From assembly GCA_947561395.2 (NCBI GenBank), contig OX387184.1, positions 24,418,766 to 24,482,765 on the forward strand: a DNA stretch of 64,000 bases. The letters run 5' to 3'. Position numbers and translations under genes: made by a program. Each line of letters begins with the position of its first letter. Position 1 is the stretch's first letter. Shown piece after piece: positions 55,327-64,000 of this stretch. The notes under the pieces were generated by a model. The model was not told the DNA's origin, did not search any database, and worked only from the letters and a program-made list of their open reading frames with translations. Source of the DNA: Buxus sempervirens (taxonomy: Eukaryota; Streptophyta; Magnoliopsida; Buxales; Buxaceae).

Positions 55327-56160
55327 TTGAAAGTTCCTGTTTTGATGAGCAACAGGGGCTGTCCTAACATCCATGGTGGTAAGCAAGGTTGGTTCACCTT
55401 CTTAGGTACTCTTCAGGATGATCAGGTGAGATGGCGTGGCACTTATCAGCCTAATCCAGAGACGGTGATCAGCTTCAGAGATAGAAATTTTCTGGTCCTA
55501 GCAGGCTTGAAATCTGCTATGCTTTATCTCCCTTTGAGAGTTCTTCAACAGTTTGGAGCAACACAGGGGATTACGATCCCATCTGGATATGAGAACTTCA
55601 TTGGACCACTTACACCAGCCACCATGGGGCTGAATGCTCGATTAATGAATGAGTGGTCTTATGTCCGTTTTCTGCGGGGTCCAGTCTTTTCTGAGTCTCA
55701 TGTAAAAGACTATTTCTTTTGGATCAAAGAGCAGGTGCAGAGTCATGCCCCAGTACCCGAAGAGCCTCCTGCAATTCTTCCCCCTACGTATGAGGATATC
55801 CTGGAGTCTGAAAGAGCAACCCACAAACGTCTTCAAAAAATATGGGTACGAGAAGCCCAGGAACTTAGGATAAAGGGCATTGATGTGGAGAGGCAGCTTA
55901 AAGAGCAGACATCTCGCCGCATTGCCATGGAAAAGAAGCTTGAAGAACAAAAGCAAGCTCGTTGCTTTGAAGTTCGCTCGATTCGCAGGAAATATCAGGA
56001 TGCTTTGACTGACATTAAGACTTTAAAGCTCAGGCTGTCACTTTCAGATGAGGTCTTCTCCTTTCTAGGCAATCCAGATGCACCAGGAGCTTCAGGGATA
56101 ATTGCAACACAGGCAGCACGGATTCATGAGCTTGAGGAGCAGCTAAAGCATAGGGATTAG
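55327..56160 (+). CDS. Second antisense gene, later part with coiled coil
   Basis: 277 residues. N-terminal GGKQGWFTFLGTLQDDQVRW and FLVLAGLKSAMLYLPLRVLQ look like the C-terminal half of a plant-mobile-domain-like protein. Residues about 155-275 are a charged coiled coil (ERATHKRLQKIWVREAQEL, RRIAMEKKLEEQKQARCFEV), ending HELEEQLKHRD. Lies directly after a T/C-rich intron-like stretch at 55140-55260. Confidence 0.6.
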   Translation: MKVPVLMSNRGCPNIHGGKQGWFTFLGTLQDDQVRWRGTYQPNPETVISFRDRNFLVLAGLKSAMLYLPLRVLQQFGATQGITIPSGYENFIGPLTPATMGLNARLMNEWSYVRFLRGPVFSESHVKDYFFWIKEQVQSHAPVPEEPPAILPPTYEDILESERATHKRLQKIWVREAQELRIKGIDVERQLKEQTSRRIAMEKKLEEQKQARCFEVRSIRRKYQDALTDIKTLKLRLSLSDEVFSFLGNPDAPGASGIIATQAARIHELEEQLKHRD

Positions 56161-56350
56161 ATTCTTTTATCATTCATTTTTTTTCTTTCTTTCTTTTTTC
56201 ATACCTTTGTACAAAAGTAAACTCCAATAGTGGAAAGACAAAGGATTTTAATACAAAAGTAGGTTTTATATTATTGGCCTCAGAATTCTCAGATGCTTGT
56301 AAAAACCAAAGTTTCATGAAGAGTATTTGATTTCTCATCACTGGCCAAAA

Positions 56351-56410
<60 letters not shown>

Positions 56411-57145
56411 AAAAGCTAGTCCAAAGCATTTAATCACATATAATCAAAGGAATTAAAATCAGGTTGCATAATGAAAAGGGTGGCCCAATCAATAGGGAAA
56501 GACCAAATCTGTCTATCCTACGGCCCTTAGAATCATCCCCTAATGGCTTTTCCTTCATGGCTAATCTTGCTAATCTGCTCCTTTGCTTATGCTCATGCTG
56601 TCTTCAACTTGAGCCACATGATCAACTCAATCCTTTGAATTTTTTTTTTTTTCATCATGCCCTTATCGCCCCTAGTGCCAATTATGGTTTTCACTAGGGC
56701 TGGCTTCTGTATTCCGTCATTACCAATATTACTCTGATATTTGAATGAATATACTAAAATCACCAAGGGCTTAAGAATAGGACGAAACAAAGGCTAAGCT
56801 CGGTTTATGAAATAAAAGATATTAAAGGCTCAAAATTTTCTATGTGTGAAAATAGGTCAACCGGACTTACAGTCATGATGATTTCAATCCCATTTCCCTT
56901 TTTTCCTTGTATTTGGCTTTCATTTGCCATTATTTTTCTTTTCTTTATTTTTTCTCTTTTTGCCCCTATTGGCTTTTGCCCCTTATTGGCTTTGCCCTTT
57001 ATTGGCTTTGCCCCAGTATAAAACTGTAAGTCCAGCTTAGGTTTATCAAATAAGACGAACAGGCTCAAATTGGCTTAACTAGGGATAAATTTTTTTTAGG
57101 AAAACAAAGAAAGATGGCCTCAAATCATTTCCTAGTAATATTCAT
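56161..57145. other. Spacer with (AT)n microsatellite between antisense genes and integrase
   Basis: An uninterrupted run of TA dinucleotides of about 54 bases lies at 56352-56406. The rest has TTTGCCCCTTATTGGC repeats near 56965-57010 (three imperfect copies of ATTGGCTTTGCCCC) and no credible gene. Confidence 0.7.
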
Positions 57146-58000
57146 TCATGGAAAATATCTCTTTACTGCATCAGAGTTTATTGGCTCAGGAAAATCCTTC
57201 CCATCCATTTCTATTAAGATGAGAGCACCTCCTGATAGGACCTTCTTGACAACATAAGGCCCTTCCCAATTTGGTTTGAATTTTCCACGTGGGTCTTCCA
57301 AAAAGGGTAAGATCTTCTTTAATACCAAATTTCCTTCTTGGAAAGTTCTGGGCTTTAACTTCTTATTGTAAGCCCTAGCCATCCTCTTCTGATACAATTG
57401 GCCATGAGAAAGCGCCTTCAAACGCTTTTCTTCTATTAAATTGAGTTGATCATGTCTTGACTGGATCCATTCAGCTTCTTCTAATTCCACTTCCATTAAC
57501 ACTCTTAGTGAAGGTATTTCCACTTCTACTGGTAATATTGCTTCCAATCCATAAACTAGGGAATATGGGGTTGCCCCTGTAGAAGTCCGAATTGAGGTTC
57601 TGTAGGCATGCAAGGAAAGTGGCAACATTTCATGCCAATCTTTGAAGCTCACCACCATCTTTTGAATAATCTTCTTTATGTTCTTATCTGCTGCTTCCAC
57701 TGCCCCATTCATCTTTGGTCTATAAGAAGCTGACTTATGATGGGTAATCTGGAACTGTTCACACATTTTCCTCATATCCTTGTTCTTAAGGTTTGAAGCA
57801 TTATCTGATACTATGGCACTTGGCAAGCCATAGCGACAAATGATGTTATGCTTTACAAACTTAAGAACGTGACTACCTGTGATGTTTGCATACGAAGCTG
57901 CTTCTACCCACTTGGTAAAATAATCGATTGCTACAAGTATAAATCTGTGTCCATTTGATGCCTTTGGAGAGATCATTCCAATGACGTCTATGCCCCACAT
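57146..58000 (-). CDS. Tat integrase core and C-terminal part
   Basis: 284 residues: WGIDVIGMISPKASNGHRFI, FTKWVEAASYANITGSHV (catalytic D and region), IVSDNASNLKNKDMRKMCEQ, HKSASYRPKMNGAVEAADKN (the catalytic Glu region), then ATPYSLVYGLEAILPVEVEI and a C-terminal ENLVLKKILPFLEDPRGKF-like tail ending PINSDAVKRYFP. This is Gypsy integrase after RNase H. Part of a fossil element. Confidence 0.85.
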   Translation of the reverse strand: MWGIDVIGMISPKASNGHRFILVAIDYFTKWVEAASYANITGSHVLKFVKHNIICRYGLPSAIVSDNASNLKNKDMRKMCEQFQITHHKSASYRPKMNGAVEAADKNIKKIIQKMVVSFKDWHEMLPLSLHAYRTSIRTSTGATPYSLVYGLEAILPVEVEIPSLRVLMEVELEEAEWIQSRHDQLNLIEEKRLKALSHGQLYQKRMARAYNKKLKPRTFQEGNLVLKKILPFLEDPRGKFKPNWEGPYVVKKVLSGGALILIEMDGKDFPEPINSDAVKRYFP

Positions 58001-58193
58001 AGAGAAGGGCCATGTAATGCCCCTGGAGGTGCATTCTTATTATCAGCATATACTTGGCATAAATGACACCTTTTGACATGTATATAGCAATCGTGTTCCA
58101 TAGTCGACCAGTAATATCCCAATCGCAGAATCTTCTTAGCAAGCATGTGCCCGTTCATATGGGGTCCACAAACTCCTCCATGTACCGTATCAA

Positions 58194-59354
58194 TTAACCT
58201 TTCTGATTCAGTCTTGGCAACACATCTAAATAGGATGTCCTTATGTGATCTCTTGTATAACTGCCACCACTTAGTAAGAACTGTCCTGCCAACCTCTGTA
58301 TTGTTCTTTTCTCTGTAGAAGTAACATTCTCAGGCAAACTCCGATCACTTAGGAAATTCTTAATGTTTTGGAACCATGGTACTTCTTCCTCTGATGCCCC
58401 TTCTAGAACAAGGCAATAAGCAGGTTTATCCCTGACTTCAATTTCTAGTGGTTTAATATCAACACTTTCTGGCATACTAACCATTGAAGCCAATGTTGCT
58501 AAAGCATCTGCGAATTGGTTCTTGGCCCTTGGCATATAATTAAAAGAAATTCGAGTGAACTTGGTGCTTATTTCTTCCAAATACTGGTGATAGGGGATCA
58601 ACTTGTGATCCTTAGTCTTCCATTCACCAGTTGTTTGGAAGATGATAAGACTCGAATCTCCATATACGTCAAGTTCCTCTACTTCATGATATAAGGCTGC
58701 TTGTAACCCAATTATACACGCTTCGTACTCTGTTATATTGTTTGTACACTGGAATCTTAATTTTACTGCGATTGGGATATGTGACCTATCTGGCTTAACC
58801 AAAACAGCCCCTATTCCATTTCCATTCATATTGGCGGCCCCATTGAAGAACATTTGCCATGAGCTTTCATTTTCCTCTTCTTCTGTGAACAGTATTTCTT
58901 CATCAGGAAAATTGGTCTTTAAGGGATGGTATTCTGGTAGAGGATGTGCAGCTAAGTGATCAGCAATGGCTTGACCCTTAATGGCTTTCTGCGTGATATA
59001 GGTGAGGTCAAATTCAGATAATAACAACTGCCACTTTGCTGTTCTGCCAGTTAAAGCCGGTTTTTCAAACAAGTATTTCAAAGGATCCATTCGGGATATC
59101 AAAAAGGTAGAATGGCTAAGGAAATAGTGTCTCAGTCTTTGGGTTGCCCATACTAAAGCACAACAAGTCTTTTCCAAAGGGGAATACTTTCCTTCATATT
59201 CTGTGAACTTCTTGCTTAGGTAGTAAATCGCCCTTTCCTTTCTTCCTGTCTCATCATGCTGCCCTAAAACACATCCCATTGACGTCTCCAAAACTGACAA
59301 GTATAAGATCAATGGTCTTCCTGGGGTTGGTGGCACTAGCACAGGTGGGTTCAA
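58194..59354 (-). CDS. Tat tandem RNase H domains (gRH and aRH)
   Basis: 386 residues. First domain about 10-130: LYLSVLETSMGCVLGQHDE, YYLSKKFTEYEGKYSPLEKT, and QKAIKGQAIADHLAAHPL. Second domain about 165-300: SSWQMFFNGAANMNGNGIGA, NITEYEACIIGLQAALYHEV, LDVYGDSSLIIFQTTGEWKT and RAKNQFADALATLASM, the archaeal-type RNase H found in the Tat lineage. Two RNase H domains in a row are the best lineage marker here. Part of a fossil element. Confidence 0.88.
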   Translation of the reverse strand: MNPPVLVPPTPGRPLILYLSVLETSMGCVLGQHDETGRKERAIYYLSKKFTEYEGKYSPLEKTCCALVWATQRLRHYFLSHSTFLISRMDPLKYLFEKPALTGRTAKWQLLLSEFDLTYITQKAIKGQAIADHLAAHPLPEYHPLKTNFPDEEILFTEEEENESSWQMFFNGAANMNGNGIGAVLVKPDRSHIPIAVKLRFQCTNNITEYEACIIGLQAALYHEVEELDVYGDSSLIIFQTTGEWKTKDHKLIPYHQYLEEISTKFTRISFNYMPRAKNQFADALATLASMVSMPESVDIKPLEIEVRDKPAYCLVLEGASEEEVPWFQNIKNFLSDRSLPENVTSTEKRTIQRLAGQFLLSGGSYTRDHIRTSYLDVLPRLNQKG

Positions 59355-59483
59355 TAGATATTCCTTTATTGTGTCAAAGGCTTCTTGGCAATCATCATTC
59401 CAGACCGTTGGGTTATTCTTTCTTAGAAGTTTGAAAATCGGTTCACAGATAGCAGTGAGCTGTGCTATGAACCGACTTATGTA

Positions 59484-60755
59484 TTAAATCCTTCCAAGAA
59501 AACCACAAACTTCCTTTTCCGTTCTAGGTGATAGCATTTCTATGATTGCTTTAGCTTTGGATGGGTCAATCTCAATTCCTTTTCTGCTTACAATAAATCC
59601 CAACAACTTTCCTGATGTAGCCCCAAAGACACATTTTGCCGGGTTAAGCCTTAGACTGTATTTCCTAAGTCTGTCAAATACCTTCTTCAAGTTAATCAAA
59701 TGGTCTTCTTCCTTACATGATTTGGCTATCATATCATCCACATAGACCTCCATCTCCTTATGGATCATATCATGGAATAATGCTGTCATGGCCCGCTGGT
59801 AGGTTGCCCCTGCATTCTTAAGCCCAAATGGCATGACAGTGTAGTGGAAGGTACCCCAAGATGTAATGAAGGCTGTCTTCTCTTGATCTTCCTTAGCCAT
59901 CTTAATCTGATTGTACCCTGAAAAGCCGTCCATGAATGAGAACATGCTATGTACTGCAGTGTTGTCTACTAATATATCTATGTGTGGAAGTGGAAAATCA
60001 TCCTTTGGGCTTGCCTTATTCAAGTCTCTATAGTCTACACACATTCTGACTTTTCCATCCTTCTTTGGCACTGGTACTATATTTGCAAGCCATTCAGGGT
60101 ACGTGGAGACCACCAAGAATCCGGCTTGGAATTGCTTAACCACTTCATCTTTGACTTTCAGTGTCCATTCAGGTTTCAACCTTCTCAGTTTCTGCTTAAC
60201 TGGCTTAACATTTGGCAGAATTGGTAGCCTATGTACAACCATGTCTGTGTCTAATCCCGGCATATCTCGATAGGACCATGCAAACACATCTTTGTAGTCA
60301 GCTAAGAACCGTATCATTTCATCCCGTTGTACCTCAGATAAGCATACCCCCATCTTCATTATTTGTGGGTCCTCTTCGGTCCCTAGGTTCACAGATATGG
60401 TCTCTTCAATATTGGGTTGGACCCCCTTTTCATGACGCTCTAATTGATATATGATTTCTTTTGGAGGGTCGTCTTCTTCGTCCTCGGTCTCTTCTTCAAC
60501 CCCCATTAGGTCAAAGTCGAGCTCGAGGTCGAAGTCATACTCAACCCGATCCAATTCCGTTTGCTTATATGGTTCATAAATGGTTTGGACCTTTTTGAAA
60601 AATTTATCTTTTCTATAAAAACTTGAAAAATCTTTTTGTATTTTTTGAGAGCCTTCTAAAAAGTCTTTTCCTGAAGACGAAGGCTCATTAAAACCTTCAG
60701 GAAAAGGGCCTTCCACTAATGGAGTTTTTTTTTGGAAGCCATGTCTGTTTGCCAA
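59484..60755 (-). CDS. Tat reverse transcriptase with acidic upstream linker
   Basis: 423 residues with no ATG at the left end of the frame. Residues 1-135 are a linker with a strongly acidic patch (GVEEETEDEEDDPPKEI), then CLSEVQRDEMIRFLADYKDV and FAWSYRDMPGLDTDMVVHRL. RT covers about 200-400: KKDGKVRMCVDYRDLNKASP, FSFMDGFSGYNQIKMA, YTVMPFGLKNAGATYQRAM, catalytic EVYVDDMIAKS, and KCVFGATSGKLLGFIVS. Part of a fossil; a solo LTR begins 30 bp upstream of the frame. Confidence 0.88.
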   Translation of the reverse strand: MANRHGFQKKTPLVEGPFPEGFNEPSSSGKDFLEGSQKIQKDFSSFYRKDKFFKKVQTIYEPYKQTELDRVEYDFDLELDFDLMGVEEETEDEEDDPPKEIIYQLERHEKGVQPNIEETISVNLGTEEDPQIMKMGVCLSEVQRDEMIRFLADYKDVFAWSYRDMPGLDTDMVVHRLPILPNVKPVKQKLRRLKPEWTLKVKDEVVKQFQAGFLVVSTYPEWLANIVPVPKKDGKVRMCVDYRDLNKASPKDDFPLPHIDILVDNTAVHSMFSFMDGFSGYNQIKMAKEDQEKTAFITSWGTFHYTVMPFGLKNAGATYQRAMTALFHDMIHKEMEVYVDDMIAKSCKEEDHLINLKKVFDRLRKYSLRLNPAKCVFGATSGKLLGFIVSRKGIEIDPSKAKAIIEMLSPRTEKEVCGFLGRI

Positions 60756-61230
60756 ACAAATGCAGCTTCATAAGTAAGGGGAGTTTGTAGACACCCCAAA
60801 ATTGCACGATTTTTGATAAATCTTGAAGGAGAGAAATATTTTATTGGAATTTCCAATTCTTTGCATTGGGTTTGAGATACTTAACCCATTTGAATCAAAG
60901 CCGTAAAGTAAAAGACCCGAATTCAATCTTTTGTGCAAAGTCAAACTTTTTCCGGTTGAATTTTGTTGACTTTTGACCCCAGAAAATGAAATATTTTTTA
61001 AAGCCAGATTTCAAGATAATTTTTCCCGGTAATCAGGTTTTTAGCCATGTTATTGCATAAAAGAATTTTTAAAGATTTTAAATCTTGGCGAATACCTTGG
61101 TTTTAACATATTGAACTTTTTTTCCAGACCTGAAAAATCGGAATTTTGCCTAGAACTGGAAAGTTGACTTTTTATTCACTTGGAATTTGGGTCTGGAACT
61201 ATTTTTAATGGATTCAAATGGGGGGGTGTT

Positions 61231-61315
61231 TGCTTATTTACATGTAATATCTTAAGTAAATGGAGATTAAAAAATACGAGGACATTTACTTAAACGATAT
61301 TACATGTAAATAAGT
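61231..61315. repeat. Inverted repeat in the solo LTR U3
   Basis: CTTATTTACATGTAATATC near 61233-61251 pairs with GATATTACATGTAAATAAG near 61296-61314, and AAGTAAATG with CATTTACTT inside, leaving a 20-base centre. It may be a tiny foldback element inserted in the LTR. Confidence 0.7.
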
Positions 61316-61352
61316 ATTGCCTGTGTTAAAATTCGAAAAAAAGGCTTTTTTC

Positions 61353-61500
61353 CTTGTATCCGGCAACTCAGGCCGAATACAAGTGTCCTTCTTTGTATCC
61401 GGTGGAAAATGCCGGATACAAGTAGACCTTAGTGTATCCGGCATCATAGACCGGATACATTAAGGTACTTGTGTATCCGGCCTGACATGCTGGATACGCT
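61353..61500 (+). repeat. TGTATCCGGC...GCCGGATACA hairpin array upstream of the solo-LTR TATA box
   Basis: Four hairpins follow one another: TTGTATCCGGC with GCCGAATACAA; TTTGTATCCGG with CCGGATACAAG; GTGTATCCGG with CCGGATACAT; and TGTATCCGG with a less perfect GGATAC. Loops are about 8-11 bases and of different sequence. The array ends 165 bp before the TATA box. Confidence 0.85.
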
Positions 61501-63579
61501 AGTTTTGCTCAAAATTAGAGTTTTTCGAGAGCTTTTCACTTTTACCATCATATCCCTCATTAAATGAGGGGAAATCTCAGAAATAGCCTTAGGGTTAAGG
61601 TTGGTGGGCTATAGACATTATGTTGTGTCTACCATTCTCACCAACCCTAACCCTAACCTTTGCCTATAAATAGGAGGCTCCTCCTTAAGCAAAAGGCAAT
61701 CAACTCTTGTTTTGAATTCTCGCAAAGAAGAACTCCAGGAGAAGAAGAAAACCGCTGTGGAATCGCCTCCAGAACTCAGGTAAGCCTCAACTTTTCTTTT
61801 TATTTTCTGTCTTTACATTCCTAGATCTAGATCTCTTCTTCTACCTTTCTGTAGTGTAAAGCCTTGTTTGTATGTGTGGAAATCCTTCCCCGGCTCAAAG
61901 TATCTCAAGACTCCCCTAGCCGTAAAACGTGAAGGCGGATCTAGGAGAAACGAGACTGGGGATTGACCCTAGCGCTAGAACCCATGTAGCATAAGGCCTT
62001 TTTGATTGATTGTAAACCGTTCCATATTCAAAGTACCCTTGATTATCTTGAAGAACCGTGTTTAACGGGGAGAGAGAACAGAGGGAAACGATAATGGAAC
62101 GGAACCCTAGGCTGTCTTAGAACCCTATTTGGATGAATATGTATGCATGCTATTGATCTTGTTTGGTTTTTTACACTTGCACATACATATCACTATTTTG
62201 GCGGGATAGGCTCATATTTGGGGGTTTATTGCATTTATTGTGATAAATCTCAAATAAATAGCCTCAATCAATTCTGGAATGTCTTTTGGATGATTTTAAA
62301 GTATTTGTGTTCATCTTGCACGAATCACATATTTTTATCAATTTTCGGATTTGGTTTTTCTTCAAGGATGGCTTAGCTTGACAGCACCTGTACCCTTACT
62401 TCGGACGCCCATAACTTCATCATCCGGATGAATTTTGGGGTGATTCCAGAACCATGGGAAAGGTGAGGCTGTCTAGTTTACGTCCACCAAATTTCATAAA
62501 TTTCCATCGAACGGATTTTTGACACCTCTCTGTAGAAGTTAAGTAGACAGTTCAGGTTCAAATACAGAACTTGTCACTTCGACGGAGCGCCATGTGTTCG
62601 ATTTAAGTCCGATTCGAGTGATTTTTGTTTCTGAGTATTCCTTTATGAGTCTATTTTCAAATCCAGTTGGTCTCATAATTTTTGGATTCCATTTGAATTA
62701 TTGGTAGCCGATTTACTCAGAACTGTTCATTTGTACTTTTCTGGGTAAATCTGTGATCTTCGGGGCCTGTTCGGGAGACCACCCAAGGCACATCCGAAGG
62801 GATTTTTGTATGAGGCTAGTTTCTATGGAAAGATGGCTCTACAGACTTCAATCACACCAAATTTCGTGGACTTTTATGTAGTGGATTTTTCTAGACAATT
62901 TTCCAAAGTTGCCCACTTACCACTTTTAAAAATCCCCAGCAGCAACTTCAAAGGAGCATAACTCCTAGATTTTTTCATCGGAATGAAGTGAAATTTTGCA
63001 TGAGACTCTTATTTACCCTAATCTTTCAAATGGATCTGGTTTGGTTCAATTTAGAATTGGATTTGAATGATTTCAAGACAAATGGCATACTTTTACCGAA
63101 TTTTCCGGATTTGATTTAACTTGGTTTTTGAGCAACTTGTGCTTTGCTTTCCATCTTTTGAGATATTCCAGAAGTGATATTGACATAAGAGAAGATCTAA
63201 AATCCATTTGGATCTTCATGTGAATATGTCATACACTTGTTCTTTTTTCAAGGTTTTTTCATGATTTTTAGCAAGCTTCTTATTTTCTTTTTAGCATGAA
63301 CATACACTTGGCAACCACTTCGTGTGGATGAATGGGGGTGCCTAACACCTTCCCCCGTTCATAATCTAATCCCCTTACCCATCTCTGGATGTGATTTTCA
63401 AGTAGGATTATTTTTATCCTAGAATGTTTCTTTTGCACTTTTTAATTATTTTTGATCTTTTGGTGTCCATTCTCACCCCAAAATCATGAATGGTGGCGAC
63501 TCTCCCAATTTTTGCGCTGAGCCCGTGTGTTGACGGAGGGATGATCATTCCGGTGATTTTTCCCATGTCTCACAGAGTT

Positions 63580-64000
63580 TCCTCCCAATTATTCAGAATA
63601 AAAGAATCTGGGGCAGGGATACTAGCCTGCTCCTTAAGCTCAAGATCGGCATAAAAAATCACCAATACTGGGTGAGTTGCATCGCCTGCTTCTTCTGTAG
63701 GGCTGGTCCCAGATGGAACCTGTATTGCAGCCCAATCAATAAAAGGTAGCTCCTCTGCTCCTTCTTTGTTGCCTTCAGTCATGGCAAAAAAGGCTCCGAT
63801 GTCCTCAGAAAAGTCCTGCTCCTGTTCTGTTTGTGGTTCAGGTTCAACCAATGCTTGGGTAGGTGGAGGTGGAACATATGGTTGCAAGGTAGGGACATAG
63901 GGCTTTTGAAAAGGATTGAAATTGTAGTATGGTGGTTTGGACTGATCTTGAGGAGGAGACAGCTGAATCTTATGAGAAAGCTTTGGAAAAGTCTCCCTAA
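63580..64000 (-). CDS. Tat gag/protease-region fragment, continues beyond window
   Basis: Minus-strand frame entering from the right edge: ...QPYVPPPPTQALVEPEPQTE, DFSEDIGAFFAMTEGNKEGA, FIDWAAIQVPSGTSPTEEA and SIPAPDSFILNNWEE. The Pro/Gln-rich then acidic text is typical of the low-complexity section between gag and protease/RT in Tat elements. Cut at 63575-63579 by the solo LTR. Confidence 0.6.

Larger units (their letters stand above)
60781..63579 (+). mobile_element. Solo LTR of a second Tat family, with target duplication GAGTT
   Basis: LTR 60786-63574 (2789 bp): starts TGTAGACACCCC, ends CATGTCTCACA; GAGTT at 60781-60785 and 63575-63579. TATAAATA at 61665-61672 sets plus orientation, opposite to the host element. 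Sequence after the TATA box has GGAGAAGAAGAAAACC and the AGGTAAGCC donor-like site. No coding frame of note. It shares both ends with the 3' LTR at 47480-49288 but is 1 kb longer and carries a different hairpin word, so it is a different family. It is inserted inside the Tat coding region. Confidence 0.9.
47480..64000 (-). mobile_element. Tat-lineage Ty3/Gypsy retrotransposon with antisense genes, 5' end beyond window
   Basis: Minus strand. The 3' LTR is 47480-49288, with a polypurine tract (AAAGAGGGGGCAGC, minus strand) directly beside it. To the right are two antisense ORF groups (51110-53945 and 54424-56160, plus strand), integrase (57146-58000), two RNase H domains (58194-59354), RT (59484-60755) and, beyond an inserted solo LTR, a gag/protease part (63575-64000). 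Two RNase H domains and an extra region between integrase and the 3' LTR mark the Tat lineage (Ogre relatives). Several breaks in the coding part; a fossil. Confidence 0.85.

Noticed and set aside
56352-56406. Long TA-dinucleotide run considered as an origin or boundary.
   Set aside because: It is an ordinary microsatellite, with no other supporting signal.

Overview
The window is plant nuclear DNA from a repeat-rich flowering plant, probably a eudicot; the species cannot be told from the sequence. The evidence is the mix of elements (SIRE-type and RE1-like Copia, Tekay-like and Tat-like Gypsy, a plant Helitron with an RPA1-like gene, CACTA, hAT-like and Mutator-like elements) together with intron-split plant genes. 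No rRNA gene, tRNA gene, CRISPR array or bacterial-type operon was seen. Host coding sequence is only a few percent of the window.

Layout. 1-7963: minus-strand SIRE-type Copia element that runs off the left edge and is inserted in an RE1-like Copia element (7964-9749, minus). 9750-10949: anonymous DNA with one possible exon remnant. 10950-13705: a 2.76 kb solo LTR of Tekay type with an exact 5-bp target duplication. 13706-15131: host-like DNA with a Mutator transposase tail. 15132-26500: a nest. The ends of an outer Tekay-type LTR (15132 and 26500, near-identical target duplications) enclose a decayed Tekay body, the 3' half of a CACTA transposon (20713-26349) and a second solo LTR (22960-25070) inserted in a CACTA exon. 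26501-29926: a 763-bp hAT-like element, anonymous DNA, and a 250-bp Mutator-type MITE just upstream of a host gene.

29927-46892 is a caffeic-acid O-methyltransferase-like gene. Exons 1-3 are clean, but intron 3 holds a complete-looking 14,421-bp autonomous Helitron (31278-45698) and a 361-bp MITE. Exon 4 breaks off and runs tail to tail into a small arabinogalactan-peptide gene on the minus strand (46937-47140). The Helitron encodes a Rep-helicase (main frame 37391-41812, one intron) and a 12-exon RPA1-like single-strand-binding protein (42136-44985).

47480-64000 is a large minus-strand Tat-lineage Gypsy element whose 5' end lies beyond the window: 3' LTR, two plant-mobile-domain-like ORFs in antisense, then integrase, two RNase H domains, RT and gag/protease. 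A solo LTR of another Tat family (60786-63574) is inserted between the RT and gag/protease parts.

The most interesting signal is structural. Most LTRs here, and the CACTA end, carry arrays of short dyad-symmetric words specific to their family. In the Tekay LTRs the words are hairpins with a constant 17-nt loop and stems that change by paired substitution. In the Tat element the same hairpin word lies upstream of the LTR TATA box and also upstream of both antisense genes.
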